DNA of 64,000 nt from Macrolepiota albuminosa (lineage: Eukaryota > Basidiomycota > Agaricomycetes > Agaricales > Agaricaceae). Shown piece by piece: positions 22,054 to 34,737 of the stretch. The stretch is from the NCBI GenBank assembly GCA_027475525.1, contig JAMWFC010000051.1:1625205-1689204 (forward strand), read 5' to 3'. Every line of letters begins with the position of its first letter. Position 1 is the stretch's first letter. The notes below the pieces were generated by a model. That model did not search any database. It worked only from the letters and a program-made list of their open reading frames with translations, and was not told the origin of the DNA. The position numbers and the translations under genes are program-made.

Positions 22054-23432
22054 ATTCCTTGTTCTTCACACGATCCGGACATTGTTACTATCCTCAATCA
22101 AATTTTCTCATTTCCATACATAACTTTATGTTTATCTACTGTGTATTCTGTCATCACTAGTTATCAGTTAGTGGGCTCGTATAGTCAGTACTTGAGCCCT
22201 ATAATATTATCCCATTGTACTCATAATTCGAGTGGAGCAAAATGACGTGGTCTTCATGTCTTAGGTAAACGTGACTTCTTCAAGTTCTCATCTTTCATAA
22301 CCAAGTATCCTTTCGACAGGTAAAGAAAACTATTCGAGTACATCTCTATTACTCTGGGAGAGTCTATCCCAAGTTTCTGGCTAGTCAGGTCTCCTGGAGG
22401 TATGAACTTGGAAAGGTCAGGAAGGCATCAAACAGTCTCAACCGACAATTCAAGTTCAAAAGTATTGCTTCATCCGTTCATCCGTGATGTATATTTTTTA
22501 CGTTTTCAGAGCCCACGTTCCTTACCCTTAGAACGCGCCTACACGACGACACATACTGATATGCAAACGCCACTGCATTTTGCCCGACCTGTGGGTTTGA
22601 ATATAAATCAACCACAATTTTCTTGCTTCCCCTCATTATATCCATTCCATGATCCATTCACCATCGGACAGGAAAAATGACAAGAACTTCAGAAGAGTGA
22701 GATGAACTTGAGGCTACAAGAGCGAGCCTATCAGACTGAACGGACCAAGCTCGTAGCTTAATGCAAATTAGACTCAGCCCGAAATCAGTACCACAAAGGG
22801 GAAGTATATATGTATGCACACACGGGTCTGATTTGATCAGAACCCTAAGAAGCCGTGAAAAGAACTGTCGGCTGTTGAATTTTGGCTATCTCAGGCCTTT
22901 CTAACCAGGGCGACAGCGGTGAATTTTGATGATGTCTGACTCCGGATGTCAGGTAAATTCAATTGATTGTATGATTGCTCGGGGCTCATAGCATCAAATG
23001 CAGTCACTTCAAGCGCCTGGCAGTACATACACGCTCGTCTAGAAAATAATAATTTCTGTCAAACAAATGCCACCTATTATAAAAATTGGCCTTACGTACC
23101 TTACCTACCTCAACCGCGTGACAGTAATCGGATCGGTGGTGATCGTTTATCGGCTGTCTTCGAATGGACTTTCAAGCCCGTTCTTCTTCCACCCTCCTTG
23201 CAATTGAGAAGAGAGCCAAGAACCATGCTGTGTGCCATGAGTCCGAACTTTGACTTTGGCTCAGGAACGTGCTGGGCTTACAACTAACGAAGCATCAGCT
23301 GGGGATAGAATACTGGGACTGGGAATATGCATCGTGTAATGCCATATATATAGCCTTCCAACCCTCGGAAATGATTCAAAGTATTTCGCGATTTTGCCCG
23401 CCATATTCTCCTTGGTGTTTCTAGTGTCTGGC
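22054..23432. other. Intergenic interval, no gene recognised
   Basis: 1.4 kb between RNR2 and the disordered-protein gene. Only short, unlikely frames are present, none with recognisable motifs or a convincing splice pattern. It probably holds the RNR2 3' end and the promoter of the next gene. Confidence 0.4.
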
Positions 23433-24765
23433 ATGAAGCCCATAGCATATCTACGCAGTGTTTTCAGAAGAAAAGGAAAAAAGAAGCAACCTAAGGCTCC
23501 CTCATATGTGGAGCCACTTTCGTTGGTCCCACCTGCCTCTCCTCTCTTGACATCTAGCTCCACAGAAGAAACTCCGACGCTGTCCCTCGGCTTTGAGCCC
23601 ACTCACAAGGTATGTCGTCCATTCGGTCGCTTTACGCCTTTATCATTCATCATCACAGGACCCACAAACTGCCGTCATTGACCGCCCAGCGACAATTGAG
23701 GTAGAAAATTGGGAGATTCCCAACTCCTCAACTGACCTAGACTTACAAGGAGAACATAGATCTCCTTTTCTGTCGCGATCTCGTGGTTCTCCACAACATG
23801 CATCCACAGCTATCTCAAACCTTGAAGGCGCGAAATCTCAATCCTCAATTCAACCGCCTTTGTATCTGTGGTCTCGATCTCCTTCCCCTATTTCAATATC
23901 TCCTACTCGTGTCAAGTTCGCCCCGGAGCCGCAAACTAGGACAGTGTATCTTTCGTCATTGCGACAGACCTCGCGTCGAATCGAGATACAGAAGAGGGCT
24001 TGCGTTTCCTCCGACATTGCGGAGATGATTGATCAAGGGAATCATGATCTTGAGGAGATCAACACAAGTGCCACGAATTTTTCTGTAAGCTCAGGGCACA
24101 TATCTGCATTTCATGCTTTAGACTCTACAAGTACAACGCATCCCATCTTGAATTCTCCCCCTCCAAACATGAAGGCTTTTGTCTGCGCCAGTAGTTCATC
24201 TCCACATTATCCAATGCAGGCGTGTCTCGAAACGGAATCACAGTTGCATGGAGAAAATCCCAATTCGTCTCAGGACACTCTTGCGTCTTTCCCTCGTCCA
24301 CCCCCTCTTAAAGTAAAGAGGAGGCCAGAGCCCCTCGTCCTACTACCTACTCTGACGGCAGATCGGCTGCCACCGTCACCTATAATCAGCTCAACTGATT
24401 CCACGCCCTCGGTCACCCCTCTTTCAACTCCAAGGTCGTCCAAATTCCCAAATCGACCTCTTCACACAGTAATTCCACCACGATGTAGCCCCCCAAATAC
24501 TCCTTTACCAACACCGCCGACATCTTCAGCGTTCCTGGCTCCTCCAGACCACGGAAAACTACCAGGAGCTGGAAAGGTTCTGCGAACTATACATTCAACA
24601 TCAGAACTCCATGATCATTGGTTTGAAGTTACCTGCCCAATGCACAATTCCGTGTCTACGAGTACTCCTCCAGCTGACGTATTTATATCTGACAATGCGT
24701 CAATGTGGCGTAGTAAATTAAACTCAAAATCGTACTCGTCCCTAGTAGGTCACCTCCAACCTTAA
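23433..24765 (+). CDS. Serine/proline-rich disordered protein, unknown
   Basis: Not recognised. Two exons (23433-23609, 23659-24765) give 427 residues. A short basic start (MKPIAYLRSVFRRKGKKKQP) is followed by a low-complexity chain rich in Ser, Pro and Thr (RSPSPISISPTRVKFAPEPQ, PPNTPLPTPPTSSAFLAP). No folded domain or membrane segment is visible. The length of the open frame and the clean GT-AG intron support a real gene. SPT-type motifs suggest phosphorylation, possibly as a regulator or scaffold, but this is only inferred from composition. Confidence 0.6.
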
Positions 24766-25201
24766 ATACTTTGGTTGCAGTCTCTTGAGCTAAGACTAGG
24801 AAACCATGAAAATGCCCCACCAAGATCCTCTATCCGAGTACGATCTTTCCGACACTCAAGTACAATGGGGCTATGCACTCTAAAACGCACTGTGTACTAA
24901 ATTATCTCAGACTTGCTGACTTCGGCTTGTTCATCAATAAAATTTCGGTATGAGTCACCTGGATGAACAGGAGAAAATCTATCTTAACACGCCTTGCTTT
25001 CTCGATCGCCCAATCGGCAGTTGTCATCATGATCATGAATAGCTAATAGGTTCAACAGGTGCCACAAAAGCAGCCTGAGTTATATACCATCCGTGGGAGA
25101 AAACCATCAATTCGTTGCGTCATCCCATGTGTGAGAATGCGTGGAGAGGACGCTGATTGACATGCATTCTACCTGATTCAGTGCCAAGTTATCTGCAGTT
25201 C
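24766..25201. other. Intergenic interval, convergent 3' ends
   Basis: 436 bases between the disordered-protein gene and VMA21, both ending here. I see no gene, repeat or RNA in it. Confidence 0.4.
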
Positions 25202-25592
25202 TTATTGCTGCTTTTTCGTTTCCATCGTAGCTTTGCGAATAGAGTCAGGAGCCTCGCCCTTGTCCTCTGACACGGAGGATATTATATACGCTGCAAGGAC
25301 GACATTGGCTGAGATTACAGCCGTGATAGCAGCATAAGTGGGGTTACCTATCCGTAGTCCGAGGAAGTGAAGTCATAATATCAAATGGGTGGGCATGCTT
25401 ACCGTTCCACACGTATTTCTGAGACACGAAGAAACTCGTTATGGGTACAAGCCCAAGGGACAAACTAAACAGTATAAGTTTGATGAGCATACTTCTAAAA
25501 ACATATAAGCACATTCTAGAGCAGAGAGCAGACACACACAACCTCGCAGCAGTAGCTTGAACAGTTTTTCCGGCAATGATCTGTTCACTCAT
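25202..25592 (-). CDS. VMA21: V-ATPase assembly factor VMA21
   Basis: Small ER membrane protein that helps assemble the V-ATPase Vo sector. Exons 25543-25592, 25403-25494 and 25202-25347 give 95 residues. The first helix is LIKLILFSLSLGLVPITSFF, then VSQKYVWNGNPTYAAI, then the second helix ITAVISANVVLAAYIISSV and a charged tail (SEDKGEAPDSIRKATMETKK). The helix-turn-helix layout and length match the family. The C-terminal KKQQ is close to a dilysine ER retrieval signal. It is divergent from ALG8 with 132 bases between starts. Confidence 0.92.
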
Positions 25593-25724
25593 TTTTGGGA
25601 GCCTTCGATGCGTTCAAAAGTAAGGACATTTGCATCACGTGATAGTCGGGTGGAAGATGTCCTTCAAGGTCTGTTTATCAACGTTACCCTTAAAGCTTAG
25701 TACATTCTCCGTTTGATAAAACAA
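25593..25724. promoter_or_regulatory. Bidirectional promoter of VMA21 and ALG8
   Basis: 132 bases between divergent start codons, assuming the ALG8 start at 25725. Confidence 0.4.
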
Positions 25725-28042
25725 ATGAAAGGAGGGGACCTGACTTCTCAAACCATTCACTTGACCACCAAAGCTCGCAGTACTTCGCCAGATCTCTCAG
25801 TTGACGTCAAGCCATGGTTTCATTGGGATGTAGAAGCTTCAGAGTGGGATATTCTGGTCTTGTCTACATTTCTCAAGCTTCTTTTATATCCATCCTAGTG
25901 AGCCAAATATTCAATTCGACAATGCAGAGGTTGAATTACTGCCTTACTACCTCAGTCGATCGACGGACTTCGAAGTACACAGAAACTGGCTTGCTATCAC
26001 ATCTACGCTTCCAATTTCGAAATGGTACTATGATGTGGGTATATTAACACCGTATGGACTCCCACTCACTCATCTCTTCTAACTCAGACAACGTCGGAAT
26101 GGAGTGAGAATACATTAATATTGTCGTTGCTGATCTCACCTGGACCATGATGCAGCCCTGGACTACCCCCCGTTCTTTGCGTATTTTCAGAAGTTCCTCT
26201 CCATATCAGCAGCTCTTGTTGATATTAAAATTGTGGACCTCAACAACTTGAATTACGACAGCTGGTCTGTTATTGCATATCAACGTACAACTGTAATTCT
26301 CACGGAATTAGTCCTTGGAGTCGTCCTTACCAGGTACCGTTACTGCCTCTGTGAGATTGTGACTGTAGTGAGCTTCTGTATCAGGTTTATTCGCGGCGCA
26401 ATTGATCCTCCAACACAACGGATAATATCGGCTTCTCTCTTTCTCCATCCAGGATTTCTCATTGTCGACCATGTCCATTTCCAGTATAATGGCTTCATGT
26501 TTGGGATCCTTCTTTGGTCAATTCTAATGGCTCGAAACGTATGCTTACCTCGGCTTACATAGTCTACCTACTCAACCCTTTCTAGGGGAATAAACTTGCT
26601 TGCGGTACTCTCTTCGCCGTTTTGTTGAATTTCAAGCACATATACATGTATCTAGCGGTGCGGATGTTTCAGCAGTCTGACGTACTAACGCTGAAGGTTT
26701 TGAATGTTAGCCCGCCTACTTCATATACTTGCTTAGAGCCTTTTGCATGTCTCCTTCCGGTGATTTGCAGATAAAGAATTTCCTCTCCTTAGCAAATGCT
26801 GTCATTGCAGTATTCGTCGTATCTCTAGGACCTTTCTTTCTGATGGGCCAAATTCCTCAACTACTGTCGCGCCTATTTCCATTTACCAGAGGACTTAACC
26901 ATGCTTATTGGGCTCCTAATGTGTGGTCACTCATTTCCGCAGCTGATAGGATGCTGCTTCGTTGTGCGTATTTCTTATAATTGCCCTAGCTTGCAGCCTG
27001 ACGCCAACCTTCTATGTAGATGTGAAGCATAGTGGGGCCAATGTCCCTATCAACCTTTCTGGAGTCGCTTCGACGTCGCGAGGACTGGTTGGTGACACCG
27101 TTTTTGCTGTTCTGCCGAACATCAAGCCCGTACATACATTCATTATTACCATCTTGTTCCAATCTGTAAGCCCTTACTAGTGACGACCAAATTTCTTCCC
27201 CCGTTCACCAAGCATATTAGATCTGGCTCATCAAACTATGGTTTACCCCAACCTATAAATCTTTTTTGACTGCTCTAACGCTCTGTGCATATACTGCTTT
27301 CTTATTCGGCTGGCACGTTCATGAAAAAGCAGTATTACTCGTCCTTGTCCCTCTCAGGTTAATGTGCAATGTGACGGGTGTTGTTTATAACTGATAAAGT
27401 CCTAGTTTGCTTGCGGCCGAAAGACATGCTTACTTTAGGACATTCATCCTTGCTAGTATGGCAGGTGTCTTTTCCCTCTTCCCACTCATATTTACGCCAG
27501 CAGGTAAGCTTATAATCGATTTAACGGTGAATCATGCTTACCTCGACCGGCGGTTATCAAATCAGAGTCTGCAATTAAAGTTGTATACTCGACCATTTGG
27601 ATTATGATCGTCTATGTGCATTTGTCTCGGCGTGTCTATGAGTAAGGGGATACTTGAGGTCCATCCTGATTCGATGTTCATCTGTATTCTCAGGTTCCCA
27701 CGGTCCCTTCCATATGTTATTCTCGATGGCGCCGAAAAGATATATATGGCAGGATTCCCGTTCTTACTTGCCTTCGTCAGCGTCTTTCCTGCGCTGTTAA
27801 AGCGCCAACAAGCCGAACAATCTCCCACATGTAGACCTTCAATTGGCATTGAATGTCCTAAGCCTCATGGTAGTGATGACGTTGGCAAATTAGGAGCAAT
27901 TTTGGCGGGAATGGAGTTTTTACCTCTCATGCTTACAAGTGTTTACTGCGCGCTTGGGTTGGTTTGGGGATTTTTGAGATTGATGTTCGTCTATCTACAT
28001 GAAGAGTCGACATATCAAGGTCAGCTCAGTGGCCTTGGCTAG
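25725..28042 (+). CDS. ALG8: Dolichyl-P-Glc alpha-1,3-glucosyltransferase ALG8
   Basis: ER membrane glucosyltransferase that adds the second glucose to the dolichol-linked N-glycan precursor. About ten exons. Visible family segments are [40 protein letters not shown] (catalytic DYPP region), [55 protein letters not shown] and many hydrophobic helices. A 59-base intron (GTGCGT...TATGTAG, from about 26964) removes an apparent stop after ADRMLLR. At 27654 the join [17 protein letters not shown] needs a donor in TATGA|GTAAGG. The start at 25725 is the first ATG of an open frame leading to [16 protein letters not shown] and is not certain. Confidence 0.9.
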
Positions 28043-28118
28043 TATCAGAAGTTTGACAGTGTGGTATTTATTGGTCACAAATACATGTCTTATGGCCAAC
28101 AAAACACTCGCAACCCAA

Positions 28119-29992
28119 TCATTTTTTAGAGATATGAACAACTGTTGCGATAATCAGAAGATAAATCGAGTTCCCGTAATGAAAGCGCAAGCTGCACATA
28201 CCATCTTCATCTTCCAGGATGTGATCTAAACCAACTTTTTGACCTCGTGAATGTTTTGCACTGGAGCCCCACACAATAGCACTAATTGGGTATGAGATTG
28301 CAAGGCGTGTTTATTTGAATGACTCAAAAAACTCACTACTTCATTTGTTTTGCGATTTCTTTGTGAATACTGCCACAAAAGTCCTCAACACAGCATTTGC
28401 CTCGACGCAGAACAACCGGTTGCGAATAATCCGGAGGCAAACCCCGTGGTTTTGTGTACACACGAACAAGGTCCAGCGTTTCCCACATTTTGTCAATCAA
28501 CTCATCGACATTAAGCCATTCACGAGATGATATCGGTACGGACATGGGAATTTTGTATCTGAACAATAGTAATGCCGATGTACATCAGATCAGACCTCGT
28601 GAAAAAAACAAAACGCACAGAAGGTCAAGTTCTTCTATTGAAATCGCATCGATCTAAGAGCATGAGTCAGCAAGCAAACACTTGCCTGTCAAACGTGGTA
28701 TACTTTATTCAATACCTTATCTAATGCTAAGCAACATGTAGTACAAGTGAACGGAAAATGTACTCACATAGAGTGCCGGAATGTAAACTCTTTGGACAAG
28801 AATGTAGCGATTGAGTCAGATAAATAAAAATACAACGCACCTATTTCCTTCAACCACATCAACCAGGTCGTCTGCAGTCGCGTTAGGTTCTCGGATAGCA
28901 ACATCTGCATTGCTGATTCTATATTCACTGAGAATTGCCTTGATCTCGTCGTGGTCGATATTGGTTAACGGCACGGTATTAGTTATTGCAATTCCACCTT
29001 TTTCCTTCTTCCGTACGATAATTGATGGTGGCTTTTTGTTCAACCTGATACCAAAGCCTTCTAGCTCAGATTCAATAATCTTCTTGTCGCCAAGTGGTTT
29101 CAGAACATCAAGAACGATGAATATGAGATTACAAGTGCGAGCGACTGGACCAAGAGTTAAATTTTAATCCAAGCCTTGGCCTGTGGACAGCGGGATGCGC
29201 ACCAGCAATAACTGTGAACAAGGTTAAAAAATGTAGGACAGGAGGTATCGAGAAGAAAGCAGAACATAATATATTCACCTTGGCGACCTCTACCTCTACC
29301 GTCGTTAGCACCCTCAATTATACCAGCTGGACGAATAGATCAAATATGCTCGAATTGATTTCTCGGACCAAACCTACGCAGATCCAATATCTGTATAGGC
29401 GCCCCGTGTACTTTGAGTGTACCCGGCACTGTGGTAAGAGTAGTAAAATCAATCTCGGAGACTTCAGAATGCGTTCCCGTCAATTTAGACATCAGTGTTG
29501 ACTGACCGAAAATGAGGTTGTTTTTGGATGGACTGATCAGTAGAACGAACCTTTCCGACTGAGGGGAAACCGACAAATCCAACTGTCGCTATACCGGTCC
29601 TGTTGAACGTTGAAATGCACACAAGATACTCGATCTTGACGCTGATGCTGACCTTGCTACATCGAAACCAATGCCGCCTCCACCTCCTCCACTACCACTT
29701 GACGGAGATATCAGCTCTCGTCGAAGTTTAGCGAGTTTTGCCTTGAGCTGTCCCAGGTGGTAGCTCGTAGCCTTATTTTTCTGAGCTAATTTCTACGAGT
29801 GAGCTGCTGACCAACACCGAGCAAGGTAAAAAATTATTGGTACTTTTAGCCTTAAGCAATGTTAGTTATGCAATATTTGACAAGTGAAAAGTGTACCATT
29901 TCATCTTCGATTTCCTAAAATGCTTCGTTCGCAGTCAATAGGCGGAGAATAGAGCAGTTCCAGCTGACCTTGATCTTTTGTACGGTTGTCAT
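28119..29992 (-). CDS. DRG1: Developmentally regulated GTP-binding protein 1
   Basis: OBG/HflX-like translational GTPase (yeast Rbg1, binds polysomes with a DFRP partner). Several short first exons: [14 protein letters not shown] and a fragment joined to [20 protein letters not shown]. The G1 loop GFPSVGK|STL is interrupted by an intron. G2/G3 follow ([31 protein letters not shown]), then [13 protein letters not shown] (G4) and the TGS domain ([33 protein letters not shown]). The gene ends in ILEDEDVVHISKK, stop at 28119-28121. All family blocks are present. It is divergent from KCH1. Confidence 0.94.
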
Positions 29993-30235
29993 TGTCGCAA
30001 GAAGTAGGTCGACGGCGTTTGCCGAATGCCAACGATTGAGCTGACGCGCCGTTTCTATCATTTCCTACCGCCATCGGCTGCCCACTGTCCTTTACCCGTC
30101 TTCGAGGCTGTCTTTCTGTTGACCATATCAAGCTATTCCACGGCTTCCTCCTCTCCAAACAGACCACTCTTTTGAGCTTCTTTGCGACTGGCTGGTTCTG
30201 GTTCGCGATATCCTTCATTTTCGTCCTTCCCAAAC
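29993..30235. promoter_or_regulatory. Bidirectional promoter of DRG1 and KCH1
   Basis: 243 bases between divergent start codons. No element stands out. Confidence 0.4.
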
Positions 30236-32147
30236 ATGTGTGGTGGTTCAAAATGGAAACGTGAAGTGGTCGCGGACCATAAGGTAAGCAATAATTCTGT
30301 CATGATGGCAGAGCTAAAATCATTTGTCGCCACAGTTTGACTTTGTCGATACAAGAGAGTTTACTGATAATGGTTTTGTTATGAGAATGAAGTGCGCTCT
30401 ATGTCATTCCTGTAACGAATTCTCAAGTCCTTTTTCAGGTATCTCTGGCTGTATATTATTGTACTGAAGTCCTTTATGGTCTACATACTTGATATCTTCT
30501 CGGCCGTCACCATGTTGTCTACTGAGGCATGGTCAAACGAGATTTTCAATCAATGCCGAACAACGGACGGTTGTATCTTCATTCCCTTTAAAACCGGCAG
30601 GTGGTTGTTCGTGGGCTGTATCATCTTCTCCTTTCTTCTGGTACAAATTAACTGCTGTCTTTTATTACATGAGTATTGATATTCTCTCTCATAGTTGGCA
30701 TACGAAGCGCGGAAGTCCAAGAAGATCATCGCAAGCAGAGACATCTCTTATGCATTCACCAACGTCATGGCCAATAATTATTATTCCCTCCGTGAGTGTT
30801 ACGGTTCCCGTGATTTCTACTCTTATTCCTCGTGTTGTATTGTAACAGGGTCCTATGACCACTTCTGTTTCTTCGATCATATCAGCAATTCTACAAAGAC
30901 AAGTGACGATTTTGCGTTCTTCGTTTTCTTCACATTTAAAAGTTTGTTGAACCTGTAGAAATACATCCTTGTTGTAACTGAGTCGGTTATACTTTGCAGG
31001 TTGGAAGCGGGTCTTGTTGGCCGATGCTCCTCGTCAGACAATCAATGCTCTAACTCTGTACGCTATCTATCTCGTGAAACATCACAATGCTGGCGCATGG
31101 TACGACGTCGGCAAGTGGTTTGCGAATAACAAGAGCTTGTCTACCTCTCTTCTGACTGTAACTACTTTTCTCACTGTGCTGGTCTTCGCTGGATCTTTAC
31201 TCCTCCTCATTGTCGCCGGTATCTGTTATATTCCCCTACTTTGTCACATACAGGGTAATCTAAAGGTCTAAAATTCTCTTGTCACAACACTATATAGTAC
31301 TTATCAGAAATTAAATACAGGAGTATTGCTGTCACAAAGTCGACAAAGTGGGTTGTCTTTGATTTTCAGTGCAGACAAATCACCCATGTGGTTTCTTTAG
31401 CGAATTGATGCTGTGATCAAGCGTAGACAGAAGCAGCGCTTGGCTGATGCGGCCAAGCTCGCTCAAAAGGAGGCTCAGGGTGATTTCTCACACCTGAAGA
31501 ACAAGAAAGGAGAGATGATTGCAAAACCTCTCCCTCAACCTACCCTCCCGAATCTGTCGGTCGACGACGATTTCGACGATGCTGCTTCTATGAATACCCG
31601 TGTCCCAGCTCCCAGCACTTATACACAAGACTACTATCACTATAACTCCGATAAGCACTCGACCATGGGAGGAGATTATGCTCCTCCAATGCCTGCGTAT
31701 AACCCATATTCCACTCACCAAATACCAGGCTCCCATACACATTTCCAGTCTTCGACAATGTCCCTTGGCCACGAAGACAACTATCAGCAGCGACAGGCGT
31801 ATGATGACGACGACGAAAGCACAGTCCATCTCGCTGCAGCGGCTGCCCCCTTTTCTCAGCAACCTCTCGCTGATGGGAGGTTTGCTGGCACTCCACATGG
31901 CTACCCAGGTTCTGTCGGTGGCAACAATTACAACCCGCATGACATCTACCAGGGACAGGTTGTCCAGAACTCCTCAGTTCAGCCCCGAACTACTGGACTG
32001 GCCCATGCTGGCTACAACTCCGAAAATCCCTATGATGGCTATTCTAGTAATCCCGCTACACCGCAACGAAGTATGCATTTGCAGGCTCAAAAAGGACGTG
32101 GCTATGACAAAGGTGGTAGGGGAGGCGGGTACTCCAATGCCATGTAG
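30236..32147 (+). CDS. KCH1: Kch1-family low-affinity potassium transporter
   Basis: Plasma membrane protein of the Kch1/Prm6 family that carries low-affinity K+ influx linked to Ca2+ signalling in yeast. Exons 30236-30283, 30336-30391, 30439-30640, 30695-30791, 30849-30941, 31000-31265, 31321-31347 and 31401-32147. The start MCGGSKWKREVVADHKFDFV matches the family N-terminus. Transmembrane blocks are YLWLYIIVLKSFMVYILDIF, GRWLFVGCIIFSFLLLAYEA and TTFLTVLVFAGSLLLLIVAG, with the conserved LLADAPRQTINALTLYAIYL. A long tyrosine- and histidine-rich cytosolic tail follows (about 240 residues), ending GGRGGGYSNAM. The 27-base seventh exon (EYCCHKVDK) is supported by frame and by splice sites on both sides. 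Confidence 0.88.
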
Positions 32148-32412
32148 TTGGTGTATGTGACTCTTGGATGAATGAATGGTCCTCTCTTCTGCAATCTTCT
32201 TACCCCGGTCTTTCCATTCAGTGTACTCTTCTTCCTTCTTCACTTGCCCTAGGCGCTGTCACCAACACAGGTGCTTCGTGTACAACAGATACCTTACTGC
32301 CAGCTATACTACAGATAATAACCCTGTCTTATCTATGGAATGTAAGATGGCTATGCATGACGACTGGCAAGCAACAGACTTGCCCACTAAGCAATGCGTA
32401 AGTCCTTACGTT
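32148..32412. other. Convergent 3' ends of KCH1 and VTI1
   Basis: 265 bases without a recognisable gene. Confidence 0.4.
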
Positions 32413-33321
32413 CTAGGTAACTTTGTTCCACACAATCAAGCCGATGAGGAGAAGGAGAATCAAGATGATACCAGCAGTAACGACTCGTTGTTTGTACATC
32501 CTAGATAAATCATGTCAGAAAAACCTATGGGATGGGGTTGACAAGGCCTCCATGCAGGAGATATTGCACATACGTTCGTAACATTTTCTTCAACGTATTG
32601 GAGGCACGATCTATTGAAGAATCTGCAAAATGTAGCTGAAGCAATGGGTCAGCTAGGCTACAATCAGAGAGGTCTCTCAAGCAGTTTCTACCGTATTTCT
32701 TGCATTCTCAATTTGTTCTCGTTGTGTTCGTAGGTTCATTAAGATATCGGCCCCCTGATTTTCTGTTTCTAGCGCAATTCGTTGCGACTCTTGCAACCTC
32801 TTAGTCCCATCTTCAAGTCGCTTGGTACCAGCTAGTAGCTGTGTACGGTCACTGTTTGATCCATATGGTTCGTCAGATGTTGTCAAGGGTTGGGAAGGGG
32901 AAAGCAAGTCTAAACGAGCGACTTGGGCGCGCTGTTCCTTGAGAAGCTTCTTGCATCGGGCTAGATCAGCTTTCGCTGTTCTAAGGCGTGTATGGTACTC
33001 CGAACGAATGGACTGTGGTATTCCTTGTATCTCTATTTCCATTTGTGAGACCTATATTGGACTAACTGTGAGGTGTGGTAATGTATTGCATACAGGGGAG
33101 AGCGATACCATTTCATCCGCTTCATCCAACTCCATGTCTGCTCTCCTCAGGGCGGCCTTCCTTTCCTCTAAAATAGAGCCTACGTCAGTATTATGGCGTC
33201 CTCAGCCTGCTAACTCACCCTCATTGCTGTCGTGTCCTTCGAGTCTCTTCTCAATTGTCACAATAAACTGTTGGAAGTCCTGCTCATATGATTCAAAAAG
33301 AGTCGTCGGTGTACTGTTCAT
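32413..33321 (-). CDS. VTI1: Golgi/endosomal Qb-SNARE VTI1
   Basis: v-SNARE for Golgi, endosome and vacuole fusion. Exons 33219-33321, 33109-33167, 32692-33051, 32574-32635 and 32413-32500 give 223 residues. The N-terminal Habc part starts MNSTPTTLFESYEQDFQQFI. Linker sequence RRADMELDEADEMVSQMEIE leads into the SNARE motif (GTKRLEDGTKRLQESQRIAL, ETENQGADILMNLRTQREQI, DSSIDRASNTLKKM) and the C-terminal anchor VVTAGIILILLLLIGLIVW. The central residue of the SNARE layer is a glutamine (LRTQREQ), as expected for a Q-SNARE. Divergent from EMC3. Confidence 0.95.
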
Positions 33322-33411
33322 AGGTGGGTGAGATACGCCAGGACTACATTGCCGAAAAGAGTTCAACCCAAATTTAGAAATAGTGATTTGCGCTCCGACC
33401 AGACAACAGCC
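33322..33411. promoter_or_regulatory. Bidirectional promoter of VTI1 and EMC3
   Basis: 90 bases between divergent start codons, the shortest shared promoter in the window. Confidence 0.45.
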
Positions 33412-34486
33412 ATGTCGAGCTCTACGTAGGTCGCGTCTTCCGTCTTTATTGTGCACGTTGACATGTACCGAATCATTGTGAAGAGCGTCGCTATACCTTG
33501 ATCCCCAGATTCGTGACTGGGTTCTTTTCCCTATCACCCTGGTAATGGTACGTGTCCTCACCACAAGCACTCGTGGAAAACCCTTAGACCAGCGACTACT
33601 TCGACCAGATCTTAGTAGGGGTACTTAGACATTATGTCGTGATATTGCTTCAATCTCCACCAAAAAAGCAGAGCCTGGAGTCCATCCGTGAACAGTATGT
33701 AACGTTTCAAATGGATTGCTTGATCTCATTTCAACGATGCAGACGAGCTCTTATTCGATCGCAGGTCCTCCGCGCGACGTCAGCCCATTCGCCTGCTCCT
33801 CCTCAGTATTATACCTCCATTTCGCGCCACCTCACTGAAGCATTCGTCGCTGGAACATACCTGAAGGATGGGCCACCAAAGGGTGACGCTCCTACCCCAC
33901 CTAACCCAATGGATCCTGCTGCTATGGATGGCATGATGGCAGGCATGAAAACTCAAATGGTTATGATGGTACCACAAATGGTGATAATGGGTTGGATTAA
34001 TTTTTTCTTCCAAGGCTTTGTATTGAGTGCGTCTCTTTCCCCTGGTTTAACCGTTCGACGTACTTATATACCGTTACATAGTCAAGCTCCCGTTCCCTTT
34101 GACACTTGGATTTAAATCCATGCTACAGCGCGGCATCGAAACGCCTGACATGGATGTACGATGGGTGTCTTCCTTGTCATGGTATTTCCTTAATTTCTTC
34201 GGTCTCAATGGCCTTTATCATCTAATTCTTGGAGGCGACAATGGTGAGAAACATATCCGAAGCCAGTCTACATTCATTAATTTTCTTAGCTGCTGACTCT
34301 TCGCGCGACATGACCGCGTCTCCATTCGCTGCAGCTGGAGCAGCTTCTCCTGGCGCACCTCAGGATTTCAACAAGTTGTTCAAAAGTGAAATAGATAATC
34401 TTGCATTCTCACAAGGTCTTTATTCTTGGGCTGGTGTAGATGTTGAGGACAGAGTGCTACACAAGTACAGAAAAACTATTACCTGA
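33412..34486 (+). CDS. EMC3: ER membrane protein complex subunit 3
   Basis: Oxa1-superfamily core of the EMC insertase. The first exon is 14 bases (33412-33425, MSSS plus two bases), then [20 protein letters not shown], a second intron, and [20 protein letters not shown]. The conserved hairpin helix is [20 protein letters not shown], followed by [40 protein letters not shown] and [13 protein letters not shown]. The tail [19 protein letters not shown] and [14 protein letters not shown] completes the family. Introns of about 50-60 bases throughout. The tiny first exon is inferred from frame and splice sites. Confidence 0.92.
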
Positions 34487-34684
34487 GTAACAGACGAGTA
34501 AATCTACTTTATTTAAAGGAAATCTTGATGGCATTTGTATGGTCGCACTTAATGGCGTCGAGTTTCCAAAGTTGTAATAATTCGGACGGAATACCACTGC
34601 TGCTGCTACCAAGCGTCTCTGAAAAATAAATAGTTATAGAAGTAGGAAATACGATAAAGGATATCTGGTGTAGCTCGGCGCCCA

Positions 34685-34720
34685 CAGCCCTGGGCCTTGC
34701 GATTGCATTGCCCAAGGGCT
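34685..34720. other. GC-rich hairpin just past the NCS1 stop codon
   Basis: AGCCCTGGGC (34685-34694) pairs with GCCCAAGGGCT (34710-34720) with one bulged A and a 15-base loop. On the NCS1 (minus) strand it lies 18-53 bases after the stop codon at 34738, so it would be in that gene's 3' untranslated region. The role is unknown. A short antisense-type frame overlaps it and is not supported. Confidence 0.35.
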
Positions 34721-34737
34721 GGCACTAACCTCGACAA

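Noticed and set aside
22402..22680. 92-codon forward ORF after RNR2
   Set aside because: No family match, no splice support, and composition like the surrounding intergenic DNA.
26950..27025. Frameshift in ALG8 after ADRMLLR
   Set aside because: A normal 59-base intron from GTGCGT to TATGTAG restores the frame to [12 protein letters not shown].
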